NCBI GenBank assembly: GCA_963762435.1
Contig: CAVXLN010000017.1
Span: 1 to 64,000, forward strand
Length of the DNA: 64,000 bases
Reading direction: 5' to 3'
Source: JAXDMU01 sp963762435
GTDB taxonomy: Bacteria; Pseudomonadota; Alphaproteobacteria; ATCC43930; CGMCC-115725
Shown: positions 42,290 through 50,802 of the stretch, piece by piece
Numbering within the stretch: position 1 is the first letter of the stretch
Layout of the letters: every line of letters starts with the position of its first letter
The notes under the pieces: model-generated
What the model saw: only the letters and a program-made list of their open reading frames with translations
Databases searched by the model: none
What the model was told of the DNA's origin: nothing
Position numbers and translations under genes: made by a program

Positions 42290-42985
42290 TCAGGCGTCGA
42301 TGGCGCTCTTCGGCCCCTTGGCCGGCGCATGGGCATAGACCGAGGCCTTGGCGATATTGTGATGATAGTTGGCGGCGAGGAATGTCACCGCCTCCGACGC
42401 CGTCATCACCTTGCCCTCGCCATCATGGAACAGCCGCGGATTGGCGGCCACCGCCGGCCCCACGATCTTGTTGACCGGCTCGTCCGGCGTTCTCGCAGCC
42501 GCATTGATGAGGCGCGCCGCCCCGGCCGGGCCGAGCAGGAAGGTCATGTGCGCCTCCGTCTCGGTCGGCTCGCGTTTGATCAGATGCTGCAGCATGCTCT
42601 TGCAATCGGTCGAGTACTTCGACGCCATGCGGGCCGACAGCGCCACATCGTGCCGCAGATCGAGCACGTCCTTGAGCGCGTCCGGATCCTCGATCTTCAT
42701 CCGGCCCTTGGCGTCGGTGCCGATCTGGCGGATCAGCTCGGGCTTGATGCCCATCTCCGCCCCATGATTCTTGACCATGGCGAGCCAGGTGTTCTTGACG
42801 AACTGGAACGGGCCGGCCGCCCCCGTGAGTTTATTGACCGCATGGGGCTGCATCCCGGTCTCGCCCACCACCTGGGCCAGCAGCACGGTGAACTCATGGC
42901 CCGAAGGTTCGCCCGGCGTCCGCTCCATGGCGTCGAACTGGTCCGGCATGCTGACCGTGTCGACGGTGGTGGCGATCTTGCTCAA
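42290..42985 (-). CDS. Lytic-transglycosylase-like protein
   Basis: The 231-residue product starts at TTG 42985, chosen because AGGAGG lies six bases upstream; a start seven codons earlier would place that site inside the gene. It contains the lysozyme-fold pieces VLLAQVVGETGMQPHAVNKL with the likely catalytic Glu in GETG, and TGAAGPFQFVKNTWLAMVKN, as in transglycosylase SLT domains. Helical segments SARMASKYSTDCKSMLQHLI and LLGPAGAARLINAAARTPDE follow. No classical signal peptide is visible, so export may be by another route, such as flagellar or phage-like. Confidence 0.7.
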   Translation of the reverse strand: MSKIATTVDTVSMPDQFDAMERTPGEPSGHEFTVLLAQVVGETGMQPHAVNKLTGAAGPFQFVKNTWLAMVKNHGAEMGIKPELIRQIGTDAKGRMKIEDPDALKDVLDLRHDVALSARMASKYSTDCKSMLQHLIKREPTETEAHMTFLLGPAGAARLINAAARTPDEPVNKIVGPAVAANPRLFHDGEGKVMTASEAVTFLAANYHHNIAKASVYAHAPAKGPKSAIDA

Positions 42986-43084
42986 AAACGGCCTCCTGGG
43001 CGGCAATCATTAAGATTTCGCTCTAATTATCGCAGCCCGATCGCTAACGAATGGTTTCGTCCCGCCTGGCCGGCTTGTCGCCCG

Positions 43085-44209
43085 TCACGGGCTCTGGTCG
43101 GGTGCCGGGAAGGTCAGGTTCAGCGTCAGCGGCAGCGTGCCGTTGGATCGCTTGAAATAGTTCGGCACCGGCGGGAACTGGCCCATCGCCTCGACGATCT
43201 GCTGGGCGCGCTTGTCGATATCGGCGAAGCCCGAGCTCTGGGTCACCGTGATCCAGACGACCGAGCCGTTCGGCCGCAGCCTGACCATGAGTTGCAGCGA
43301 GCCCTTGCGCCCGCCGGTGAAGCTGCTCGAGAGCAGCCAGGTATGCTGCACCAGCAGGTCCCTGAGATAAGCCAGATACTCGTCCTGGGTCGCGTCCGGG
43401 CCCGGCACCTTGCCCAGATGGCCCTCGTGCCTGTCGGGCTCGTCCGGCCGCTCGGTCGGTTTCCTGGCACCACCAAGATGCGGCGTCACCATGGCGATCT
43501 GCGGCTTCGGCACCGGGCTGGCGGCCGGCTTCGCCTCGGGCGGCTCGGGTTTGGGCGGCGGCGGGGGCGGGGCGAGGGCGCCGCCATAGACGAGCTTCTC
43601 TGGCGTCTCCGGCACTTCTTCCTGCTTGGCGCCGGCATTCTGCTCCGGATCCTCGACCGGCTTCGCCTCGGCGATCTCGCTCGGCTTCTGGGTGGCGGGG
43701 CTGTCGGCCGGCGGCGGCGGGGCGTCGCCGATCTTGTTCTTCTGGGTCCCGGCGGCCGGCCCCTCGCTCGGCACGATCTGCTTGCTGGTCGCCTTGACAT
43801 CGCCCAGCTCGTCCGATGCCAGCGGCCCATCGATGGGCGGCGGCGGTGGAGGCGGCGGCGGTGACGGGCGCGGCGGCGAAGGCGGCGGGGGAGGCGGCGG
43901 CGGTGGTGGAGGCGGCGGTGGTGGTGGAGATGGAGTCGGCGAGGGCAGCGGCGGCAAGAGGACGAGCTGGACCGGCTGGCCAGCTTCCTCGCCGCCATGG
44001 CCACCCCAGCCGCCATATTGCGCACCGCCGAGCAGAAGCGCATGCAGCAGCAGGGTCAGCGTGGCGATGCCGACGCCCCAGCGCAGCGTTCGGCGCTGGA
44101 CGGGCGACAGAATCGGCCGTTTGGTCTGTGGTTCGGTCAGGCCGGCGAGGCGCTCTGGATCGAGATGCGGTTCGCGTCGCCAGCTCTGGCCCGTCGGGCC
44201 GTCGCTCAT
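43085..44209 (-). CDS. TonB-like protein with extended polyproline region
   Basis: The 374-residue product (ATG 44209; a GTG 11 codons earlier is possible) has one membrane helix (TLRWGVGIATLTLLLHALLL), then a very long Pro-rich spacer including an uninterrupted run of 16 prolines, acidic/Pro linkers, and a C-terminal TonB/TolA-like domain (RKGSLQLMVRLRPNGSVVWI, VTQSSGFADIDKRAQQIVEA, FKRSNGTLPLTLNLTF). It is distinct from the tonB at 16.8 kb and has no exbBD next to it. It is divergent from the penicillin-binding protein gene. An energy-transducer or envelope-linker role is inferred. Confidence 0.75.
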   Translation of the reverse strand: MSDGPTGQSWRREPHLDPERLAGLTEPQTKRPILSPVQRRTLRWGVGIATLTLLLHALLLGGAQYGGWGGHGGEEAGQPVQLVLLPPLPSPTPSPPPPPPPPPPPPPPPPSPPRPSPPPPPPPPPIDGPLASDELGDVKATSKQIVPSEGPAAGTQKNKIGDAPPPPADSPATQKPSEIAEAKPVEDPEQNAGAKQEEVPETPEKLVYGGALAPPPPPPKPEPPEAKPAASPVPKPQIAMVTPHLGGARKPTERPDEPDRHEGHLGKVPGPDATQDEYLAYLRDLLVQHTWLLSSSFTGGRKGSLQLMVRLRPNGSVVWITVTQSSGFADIDKRAQQIVEAMGQFPPVPNYFKRSNGTLPLTLNLTFPAPDQSP

Positions 44210-44322
44210 CCTAGGTTCGATCCGCCCACTATGAATAATCACCGACGCTTGTACGGCATAATCACGGCCGCCGCGAATGGCCGCAATGCTGCCAAACTCT
44301 GGTATTTAATTTTTGGAGGGCT

Positions 44323-46338
44323 TTGGATCAATCCAAAGCAGGGGTGCCGGGCAGGGGAATGAGAGACAAAAGATCGCAGCTCACCGCACCACCCGAGCGG
44401 GCGCCCCTGTCCGAGCCGGTGCGGAAGGCCGAGCCCGTCCGCGCGGCGAAGCCCGCCCGGGCCGCGCCGCCAAGGCCGAAGCACCGCCGCGGCTGGTTGT
44501 TCTTTACCGCCAAATGGCTTGCCGTGGCCTCGGTCTGGGGCATGCTCGCCACCCTGTGCCTCATCGCCTGGATCTGGACCGGCCTGCCCGATACGAGCGA
44601 GTTGGGCCGGGCCGACCGGCATCCCAGCATCACGCTCAAGGGGGAGGACGGTTCGCTCATCGCCACTTTCGGCGATCTCTATGGCGAACCTTTGACCGTG
44701 GCCGAGCTGCCGCCGGCCCTGCCGCGCGCGGTGATCGCGACCGAGGACCGCCGCTTCTACAGCCATTTCGGCATCGACCTCATCGGCATTGCCCGCGCCG
44801 CCGTCGCCAATCTCCGCGCGGGCCATGTCGTCCAGGGCGGCTCGACGATTACCCAGCAGCTGGCCAAGAACCTGTTCCTGACGCCGGACCGCACCATGCT
44901 CAGGAAGGCGCAGGAGATGGTGCTGGCGGTCTGGCTCGAGCATCGCTTCACCAAGGACCAGCTGCTCGGCATCTACCTCAACCGCGTCTATTTCGGCGCC
45001 GGCGCCTATGGCGTCGATGCCGCCTCGCGGCGCTATTTCGGCAAATCGGCGCGCCGGCTCAATCTCTATGAATGCGCCACCATCGCTGGCCTCCTGAAGG
45101 CGCCCAGCAAGTTCAGCCCGGCCGGCAACCGCAAGCGGGCCACCGAGCGCACGGCGCAGGTGCTCGCGAACATGGTCGATGCCGGCTATCTCACCGATGC
45201 CGACGCGCAAGCGGCGCTCAAGCAGAGCATCGTGCTGGCGTCGGTGCCGGTGACCCAGCCGGGCATGCGCTACTTCGCCGACTGGGTCGAGGATCAGGCG
45301 GTGGCCGGCGGCTACAATGGCGATCTCGTCGTCACCACCACCCTCGACCCGCCTATGCAGGCGGCGGCGGAGCAGGTGATCAACTCGATGCTGACGCGCG
45401 ACGGGCCCAAGGCCGAGGCGAGCCAAGGAGCGCTCGTCGCCATGAGCCCGGACGGCGCCATCCGCGCCATGGTCGGCGGCCGGGACTATCACGAAAGCCA
45501 GTTCAACCGCGTCACCCAGGCGACGCGGCAGCCAGGCTCGGCCTTCAAGCCCTTCGTCTATCTGACCGCCCTCGAGCAAGGTATGCAGCCGACCGACCGC
45601 TTCGTCGACGGGCCGGTGCGCATCGGCGACTGGCAGCCGCATAACTACGAGACCGGCTACCGGGGCGAGGTCAGCATGGAGGAAGCGGTCGCCCAATCGA
45701 TCAACACGGTCGCCGTCAAGGTCGGCCAGACGGTCGGCCTGCGGAACGTGATCGCGGTCGCCCATCGACTCGGCATCACGACCGAGCTGAGCCCCGATCC
45801 GAGCCTGGCGCTCGGCACCGGCGAGGTGACGTTGCTCGATCTCACCACCGCCTATTGCGCGTTTGCGAGCGGCGGCAACGGCGCCTGGCCCTATGGCATC
45901 GCCGAGATCCGTGACGGCGGCGGCAAGCTGCTCTTCGCGCGCCAGGGCGGCGGGCCGGGGCGGGTGATCGAGCCGGGCTTCGTCGACGAGATGGACCAGA
46001 TGCTCTCGGGCGTCATCGCGCACGGCACGGGCAAGGCCGCACAGATCGGCCGGCCCGCGGCGGGCAAGACCGGCACCACTTCGGATTTCCGCGATGCGCT
46101 GTTCGTGGGCTATACCGCCGATCTCGTCGCCGGGGTGTGGTTCGGCAATGACGACGACACGCCGATGAACCATGTCAGCGGCGGCAGCCTGCCGGCCCGC
46201 GCCTGGCACGATTTCATGATCGCGGCGCTGCGGAACAAGCCGGCGCGGCCGCTCTTGCAATCGGGGCCGGTGACGGCCGACGATCCTTTCTACGCCGTGC
46301 TGCAGCGCGCTCAACAGAACAGCATCGCCGGGAATTAG
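44323..46338 (+). CDS. Bifunctional class A penicillin-binding protein
   Basis: The 671-residue protein starts at TTG 44323 after GGAGGG (ATG 44359 is an alternative). After a basic N-terminus and a membrane anchor (residues 58-86), the glycosyltransferase-51 domain has catalytic Glu141 in AVIATEDRRFYSHFGIDLIG, GGSTITQQLAKNLFLTPDRT and EHRFTKDQLLGIYLNRVYFG. The transpeptidase domain has RQPGSAFKPFVYLTALEQG (SxxK), SINTVAVKVG (SxN) and AAGKTGTTSDFRDALFVGYT (KTG). It polymerises and cross-links peptidoglycan, like PBP1A/1C of alphaproteobacteria. It is shorter than E. coli PBP1a because it lacks the OB-fold insertion. Confidence 0.93.
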   Translation: MDQSKAGVPGRGMRDKRSQLTAPPERAPLSEPVRKAEPVRAAKPARAAPPRPKHRRGWLFFTAKWLAVASVWGMLATLCLIAWIWTGLPDTSELGRADRHPSITLKGEDGSLIATFGDLYGEPLTVAELPPALPRAVIATEDRRFYSHFGIDLIGIARAAVANLRAGHVVQGGSTITQQLAKNLFLTPDRTMLRKAQEMVLAVWLEHRFTKDQLLGIYLNRVYFGAGAYGVDAASRRYFGKSARRLNLYECATIAGLLKAPSKFSPAGNRKRATERTAQVLANMVDAGYLTDADAQAALKQSIVLASVPVTQPGMRYFADWVEDQAVAGGYNGDLVVTTTLDPPMQAAAEQVINSMLTRDGPKAEASQGALVAMSPDGAIRAMVGGRDYHESQFNRVTQATRQPGSAFKPFVYLTALEQGMQPTDRFVDGPVRIGDWQPHNYETGYRGEVSMEEAVAQSINTVAVKVGQTVGLRNVIAVAHRLGITTELSPDPSLALGTGEVTLLDLTTAYCAFASGGNGAWPYGIAEIRDGGGKLLFARQGGGPGRVIEPGFVDEMDQMLSGVIAHGTGKAAQIGRPAAGKTGTTSDFRDALFVGYTADLVAGVWFGNDDDTPMNHVSGGSLPARAWHDFMIAALRNKPARPLLQSGPVTADDPFYAVLQRAQQNSIAGN

Positions 46339-47072
46339 CCTTGCAGCCCGTAGCTCAAGAGCTTGGCGCCGTGGCGCTTCAGCCAGTCGCGCTCGGCCTC
46401 GAATCCGGGATGCAGCGCCTCGACCAGGTGCCAGAAGCGGCGCGAATGGTTCATCTCGACGAGATGCGCCACCTCATGCGCCACGACATAGTCGAGCACC
46501 CGCTCGGGGGCGAGCACCAGGCGCCAGGAATATTTGATGTTGCGCGAGGCGGCACAGCTGCCCCAGCGCGTCGCCGCATCGCCGACCGAGATGCGCGCCG
46601 GGCGCTCGCCGAGGCGGGCCGCCAGCGCCAGGGTCTTGGCGCTCAGAAGCTGGCGCGCATGGGCCATCAACCCGGCGCGCGTGCGGCGCGCGACGAATTC
46701 GGGGCGGCCGCTCACCTCGATCAGCCCGTCGGCAATGCGGAAGGGCGGGATGCCGCGTCCGGCCGGACGCATGTGCAGCCGATGCGGCACGCCCAGCACT
46801 GGGATCTCGGCACCCTCGGCGAAGGGCACGGGGGCGGGCAGGCGTTGGAATTGAGCACGGATCCAGCCCTCGCGCTCGCCGAGGAACGCCAGCGCACTGG
46901 CCGCCGAGGCGCCTTTCGGCAGCACCAGCTCGACCGCCTGGGTGGCCGGGCTCAGCCTGAGCGCCATGCGCAGCGCCCGCGCACTCCGGCGCAGCGTGAC
47001 CGCGACGCGCCTGCCGTCGGGCAGGATCAGCGGCGGGACCTCGGGGAGATGGGCAGGGCGGAAGAAATTCAT
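46335..47072 (-). CDS. YgjP-like metallopeptidase-fold protein (DUF45)
   Basis: The 245-residue cytosolic protein has the zinc motif HEVAHLVEMNHSRRFWHLVE (HExxH plus a distal His/Glu) and the upstream core GDAATRWGSCAASRNIKYSW and RLVLAPERVLDYVV, the DUF45/SprT-like signature. The N-terminal half holds strands such as VAVTLRRSARALRMALRLSP. YgjP-type proteins have been described as metal-dependent hydrolases; the substrate here is unknown. Its end overlaps the converging penicillin-binding protein gene by four bases. Confidence 0.85.
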   Translation of the reverse strand: MNFFRPAHLPEVPPLILPDGRRVAVTLRRSARALRMALRLSPATQAVELVLPKGASAASALAFLGEREGWIRAQFQRLPAPVPFAEGAEIPVLGVPHRLHMRPAGRGIPPFRIADGLIEVSGRPEFVARRTRAGLMAHARQLLSAKTLALAARLGERPARISVGDAATRWGSCAASRNIKYSWRLVLAPERVLDYVVAHEVAHLVEMNHSRRFWHLVEALHPGFEAERDWLKRHGAKLLSYGLQG

Positions 47073-47174
47073 CAGCGTCTCGGGGAGCGTCGAACCAGTG
47101 ATAATTTTTTAACGAGCCGGGCGCTAGGGTGCCGTCGCCCATAAATGGTGCCTAAAGAACGGAGAGATTTAATC

Positions 47175-47384
47175 ATGGCAATTGTCGGCGTGAGCATCCC
47201 CGCCTTGGCCGCAGCCGGAAGCCCGGCCGCCATTGCCGCCACCGGCGGCGGCTCCGGTGCCACCAGCGCCGCCCAGATCCTCAACAATGTTGCCAGCGGC
47301 GGCGCTACCCTTGGCGGCGGCAACGGCGCCTCGCCGCTCAATACCAGCGGCTCGGTCGGCACACAGGTCAATTTGTCGGTCTAA
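47175..47384 (+). CDS. Tiny Ala/Gly-rich protein, first of a tandem paralogous pair
   Basis: The 69-residue product starts at ATG 47175 with GGAGAG upstream. It reads MAIVGVSIPALAAAGSPAAI, a Gly/Ser-rich middle, and ends SPLNTSGSVGTQVNLSV. The end matches that of the next gene (QPLNTSGPRGTKVNIIA), and both have a GGAGAGA ribosome-binding site, so they are likely duplicates. The N-terminus is mildly hydrophobic but not a clear signal peptide. No family is recognised. Confidence 0.5.
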   Translation: MAIVGVSIPALAAAGSPAAIAATGGGSGATSAAQILNNVASGGATLGGGNGASPLNTSGSVGTQVNLSV

Positions 47385-47426
47385 CCTTATTCGTTCTCCA
47401 TAGATTTTCGGCTCGGAGAGAATTTT

Positions 47427-47633
47427 ATGGCGGTTTCGGGCATTTCCGCGTCGTACCCGACGCAGGTTCCGATCGAAAGCGGTGTGACGAGTGCGGCCCG
47501 CGTACCCCCCACGCCGGGGCGGGCCCAGAGTGCGCGCTCCGATATTGGCGGCTCATCGCGCTCAAGCGTGAGCGGCGCGCAGCCGCTCAATACCAGCGGA
47601 CCGCGCGGCACCAAGGTCAATATCATTGCCTAG
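47427..47633 (+). CDS. Tiny protein, second of a tandem paralogous pair
   Basis: The 68-residue product starts at ATG 47427 after GGAGAGAATTTT. It reads MAVSGISASYPTQVPIESGV, a Pro/Arg/Ser-rich middle, and the shared end PLNTSG-x-x-GT-x-VN. Only the termini are conserved with its neighbour, as expected for a sorting, processing or binding tag. Its last codons overlap the converging antigen-like gene by 11 bases. Function unknown. Confidence 0.5.
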   Translation: MAVSGISASYPTQVPIESGVTSAARVPPTPGRAQSARSDIGGSSRSSVSGAQPLNTSGPRGTKVNIIA

Positions 47634-48156
47634 CAGCCGGCTGTCCGGCTCCCTGCTGATTCGGGCGGACGACGATCACGGGCGGCGGAATGGCCGGCTC
47701 CGGCGTCGGATCGGTCGAAATGTCCGGCGGCGCGCGATAGGGCGGCAGATCGGCCGGAACCGGTGCTGTGACACTCGGCTGATCCAGATCCTCAGTGTTC
47801 GCATCCGCTCCGTCCGCATCAGCCGGGCGGCCCAGCGGCGCCGACTGCACGACTTGCCACGCACCTTGCGCCGTTCGGCATCCCGTCGTGACGCCGCGGC
47901 TCGTGCGCCCGTCGATGGTCACTTTTTCCAGGAGCTCTCGGCACGGCTCGCCGCCCGCGGCATCCCTCCGTTCCCTTAGCACTAGCACGCTGCCGCCATT
48001 GCCGCTGACCGGATTGCGCCAGACCACGGGCTGGCCGACCGGTGCCGCCCAAGCGGCCTGGAACGCCTGATCGCGATAGGCCGAATCCGCCTCATCCAGT
48101 GCCTCGGCATGGGCAACGAGCGGCACTAAGGCCAAGAGGGCGAAGCATCGACGCAT
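47623..48156 (-). CDS. Exported protein related to RT0821/Lpp0805 surface antigens
   Basis: The 177-residue product starts at ATG 48156, one base after the patatin stop codon, with a signal peptide MRRCFALLALVPLVAHAEA. The domain QPVVWRNPVSGNGGSVLVLR, CRELLEKVTIDGRTSRGVTT and GCRTAQGAWQVVQS has the two Cys and the TIxGRTxxxxGTxCR pattern of the RT0821/Lpp0805 (17-kDa antigen-related) family. A Pro-rich tail follows (PPYRAPPDISTDPTPEPAIP). It is probably periplasmic and co-transcribed with the patatin gene. Confidence 0.72.
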   Translation of the reverse strand: MRRCFALLALVPLVAHAEALDEADSAYRDQAFQAAWAAPVGQPVVWRNPVSGNGGSVLVLRERRDAAGGEPCRELLEKVTIDGRTSRGVTTGCRTAQGAWQVVQSAPLGRPADADGADANTEDLDQPSVTAPVPADLPPYRAPPDISTDPTPEPAIPPPVIVVRPNQQGAGQPAARQ

Positions 48157-48157
48157 G

Positions 48158-49927
48158 TCAGGCATTGGTCGGGATGCCGAGCGATGCCAGATCCGCCGTC
48201 TCGAGTGCTTCGGAGGCGGCACGGTAGCCCGCCTCGACGGCGCGGTCGAAGCTCTGCCAGTCGAGCAGCGGGATGTTCTCGAGCGCCGGCTCGATCAAGA
48301 GGCTCGCCTGGGCCCGCGCGATCGAGGTCTGGATCGTCGAGCTCACCGTGCCCACGCGGCTCAGCACGCTCACGATGCTGGGCAGCGGCCCGGCGCTCGG
48401 CCTGAGGAAGCCGATGAGGCCGCCGCGATTGATCGGCGGCTCGTCGCCGTGATCGAAGGCGCGGGCGCCGCCGACATCGATGCCGACGATCGGGCCGCGC
48501 CCGCCGGCTGACATGATGTCGACCGGGAAATTGTTGATGACGCCGCCATCGACCAGCACCTCCTGCTCATCCAACAGCGGCGGCAGCACGCCCGGGATCG
48601 CGGCACTGGCCCTGAGCGCGCGCCACAGGATGCCGCGCCGGTGGATATGGATCCGGCCGCGCGTCAGGTTGGTCGAGATCGCGAAATAGGGCCGCCACAG
48701 CGACTCGATCGGCACCTCGCCGAAATGCTCGCGCAGCAGCTTCTCGACCATGGCGCCGCGGAACAGTGCCACCCAGGGGATGGTGTAGTCGTTAAGCGGA
48801 TTGAGCTTCACGAAGGCCTGGTGCATATGCTCGCGTAGCTCATGATCGTCCCAGCCGAGCGCCACGCCGGCGGCGACGATGGCACCCATGCTGGTGCCGC
48901 CGATCCGGTCGATCGGGGTACCTGCCTGGCGCAGGGCCTTCACAGCACCGATATGGGCGAAGCCGCGTGCCGCCCCGCCTGACAGCACAAAGCCCACGGC
49001 CATGCCGGCCAGATGCCGGGCGAGGCGTGCGACATCACTGGGCACGCCCAGCCGGACATGGAACACCGTTCCGAACCGCTCGGCCCCGACGGGCGTCGTA
49101 CCGCAAGCGCCGCCATCCTCGCGCTCGATGATGACGAGGTCGATCCTGAGCGGCTGCCCGGACCCGTCCGTCCGTGGCACCGGCAGAGGATCCGGCATCA
49201 CCGTCTCGGGGCGCGCCACGAGCACGATGCGGTCGGTCTGGCGCAAGCAGAAGCGGCCCCAGCCGCCGATTTCGGCATGGACCGGCTCGGCCTGGTAGAG
49301 CACCAAATCATGCGCCGCCTCCATCTCGTCGAACCATTCGACCGGCTGGAGGGCGGCACTCGGCTCGAAACGATGCGCCTTGCAACCGTCACAGCGCAGT
49401 GCGCCGATGATGCCGGCGGCGAGGTCCTCGATCGGCAGCCCGTCATCGATCGGAACGAGCGCCACTGCCGCATGCTGCTCCGGCGGGCGGCGGCTCGAGG
49501 TCCGCTGCAGCCGCAGCACCAGCTCCTTCGCCATCCAGCGCAGGAATTGCGGCTCGTCATCGACCAGCCGGTCGAACACCGACCTGGGCATGTGATAGAA
49601 TTCGGAATGCCGAAGCGCGATCACCGTCGCGGAATGGGCCTGGCCGGTCAGCAGCGACATCTCGCCGATCGTCTCGCCGGCGTGGATCTCGGCCACCAGC
49701 TGCTGGCCCTGATCGACCGTGTTGACGATGACGCCGAGGGCGCCGGACGTCACGATATACAGCCCGCTCGCCGCCTCGCCCGCCTTGAACAGCGTCTGGC
49801 CACCGGGCAACGCCATCCAGGCGAGATCCGGCCCAAGCCGTTCGAGGCAAGCGGAATTCAATGCTTCGAAGGGCGGCAGATCGGCGAGCGCAGGCGGCTT
49901 CAGCCCCGATAGACCGAGCTCATCCAT
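48158..49927 (-). CDS. NTE-type patatin phospholipase with cyclic-nucleotide-binding domain
   Basis: The 589-residue protein begins with a cNMP-binding domain (residues about 20-140: MALPGGQTLFKAGEAASGLY, VAEIHAGETIGEMSLLTGQA). A linker follows, then a patatin domain with the oxyanion motif SGGAARGFAHIGAVKALRQA, the nucleophile Ser in RIGGTSMGAIVAAGVALG and the catalytic Asp in VLVDGGVINNFPVDIMSAGG. This is the neuropathy-target-esterase-like arrangement (lysophospholipase), in which the cNMP-like domain regulates activity. It has no membrane helix; membrane association is inferred. The antigen-like gene follows at one base. Confidence 0.9.
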   Translation of the reverse strand: MDELGLSGLKPPALADLPPFEALNSACLERLGPDLAWMALPGGQTLFKAGEAASGLYIVTSGALGVIVNTVDQGQQLVAEIHAGETIGEMSLLTGQAHSATVIALRHSEFYHMPRSVFDRLVDDEPQFLRWMAKELVLRLQRTSSRRPPEQHAAVALVPIDDGLPIEDLAAGIIGALRCDGCKAHRFEPSAALQPVEWFDEMEAAHDLVLYQAEPVHAEIGGWGRFCLRQTDRIVLVARPETVMPDPLPVPRTDGSGQPLRIDLVIIEREDGGACGTTPVGAERFGTVFHVRLGVPSDVARLARHLAGMAVGFVLSGGAARGFAHIGAVKALRQAGTPIDRIGGTSMGAIVAAGVALGWDDHELREHMHQAFVKLNPLNDYTIPWVALFRGAMVEKLLREHFGEVPIESLWRPYFAISTNLTRGRIHIHRRGILWRALRASAAIPGVLPPLLDEQEVLVDGGVINNFPVDIMSAGGRGPIVGIDVGGARAFDHGDEPPINRGGLIGFLRPSAGPLPSIVSVLSRVGTVSSTIQTSIARAQASLLIEPALENIPLLDWQSFDRAVEAGYRAASEALETADLASLGIPTNA

Positions 49928-50327
49928 GGTCCCCCGCCAACATCTTCTTGTTCGTCCAAAGGCTTCTCAGGCACGCCGGGCAGCATGCCACGAGTGGAAC
50001 GGCGAGGTAAGGGGACAAGCGCGCGCGGGGCGGCGGGGCATTCGCACGCCGGCAGAAGCCGGCGCGCTGGCAATGTTACGGCGAACGACGCCAAAATGCG
50101 GGATCGGCAAGCAAAAAGTTCTTGCCCCCCACCGACCCAGCGAGTGAACCGGCGAAAATGTGCTTGGCAGCGTCATAAAAGCCGAAATGCTTGGAGCAAT
50201 CGTTAACAGTGGTCCGCATTACATCCCGAAGATGTGTGGCGTCTGGGCCATGCGTCACCGCTCCCTGTTGCAACTAAAGCCGTTTCCGACGAAACTCCGC
50301 GCGCCGTTTCACCGAACCGATCGAGCC
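49928..50327. other. Divergent intergenic region upstream of gspG
   Basis: Four hundred bases between the patatin and gspG genes. The gspG frame stays open upstream but has no coding character, so the gene start is set at 50328. No RNA gene or repeat is seen; promoters for both genes should lie here. Confidence 0.4.
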
Positions 50328-50795
50328 ATGATGATCTCGCCGACCCGCCTGCGTCCGTTCGCCATGCCGCCCCGCGTGCCGTCCCGCGAAAGCGGCTTCA
50401 CGCTCCTGGAGCTGCTGGTGGTGCTGGTCATCCTGGGCCTGATCATCGGGCTCGCAGCTCCCGCCGCGATCAAGATCCTGGGCAATTCCCAGCAAAAGAT
50501 CGCGCGGCAAGGAATTGAGCGGATCGGCAGCGTGCTCGAGATGTACAAACTCGATAATGGCGGCTTCCCGTCGAGCGACCAGGGCCTGTCGGCGCTGCTC
50601 GTCAAGCCGGCCGACGGCAACAGCAACTGGAGTGGCCCCTATATAAAGGGCGCGCAGGCGCCGCAGGATCCCTGGGGCCATCCCTGGGTCTATCGCAGCC
50701 CGTCGACGCGCCAGGGCTATGATTACGATCTCTGCTCCATGGGCGCCAACGGCCAGGGCAACGGCACCGGCGAGAACGCGACGATCTGCAATTAG
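50328..50795 (+). CDS. gspG: Type II secretion major pseudopilin GspG
   Basis: The 155-residue protein has a prepilin leader cleaved between Gly23 and Phe24 (ESGFTLLELLVVLVILGLII, with Glu28 as the +5 glutamate), followed by the GspG domain. LDNGGFPSSDQGLSALLVKP, SGPYIKGAQAPQDPWGHPWV and the end GYDYDLCSMGANGQGNGTGE hold the loop that binds calcium in the family. It forms the pseudopilus shaft. It is the only pseudopilin on the plus strand, converging on gspK, apart from the rest of the operon. Confidence 0.94.
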   Translation: MMISPTRLRPFAMPPRVPSRESGFTLLELLVVLVILGLIIGLAAPAAIKILGNSQQKIARQGIERIGSVLEMYKLDNGGFPSSDQGLSALLVKPADGNSNWSGPYIKGAQAPQDPWGHPWVYRSPSTRQGYDYDLCSMGANGQGNGTGENATICN

Positions 50796-50802
50796 CGGCT
50801 GC

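Noticed and set aside
42290..42985. Prophage lysis gene
   Set aside because: No holin, tail, capsid or integrase gene is near; the protein is better described as a stand-alone transglycosylase-like protein.
41405..43864. 819-codon open frame on the plus strand opposite the dioxygenase, transglycosylase-like and TonB-like genes
   Set aside because: It spans three real minus-strand genes and has shadow composition only, a consequence of high GC.
43850..43925. GGCGGT-type microsatellite as a separate repeat element
   Set aside because: It is the polyproline-coding part of the TonB-like gene.
44239..46314. 691-codon minus-strand open frame opposite the penicillin-binding protein
   Set aside because: The plus strand encodes complete GT51 and transpeptidase domains; the antisense frame has no domain.
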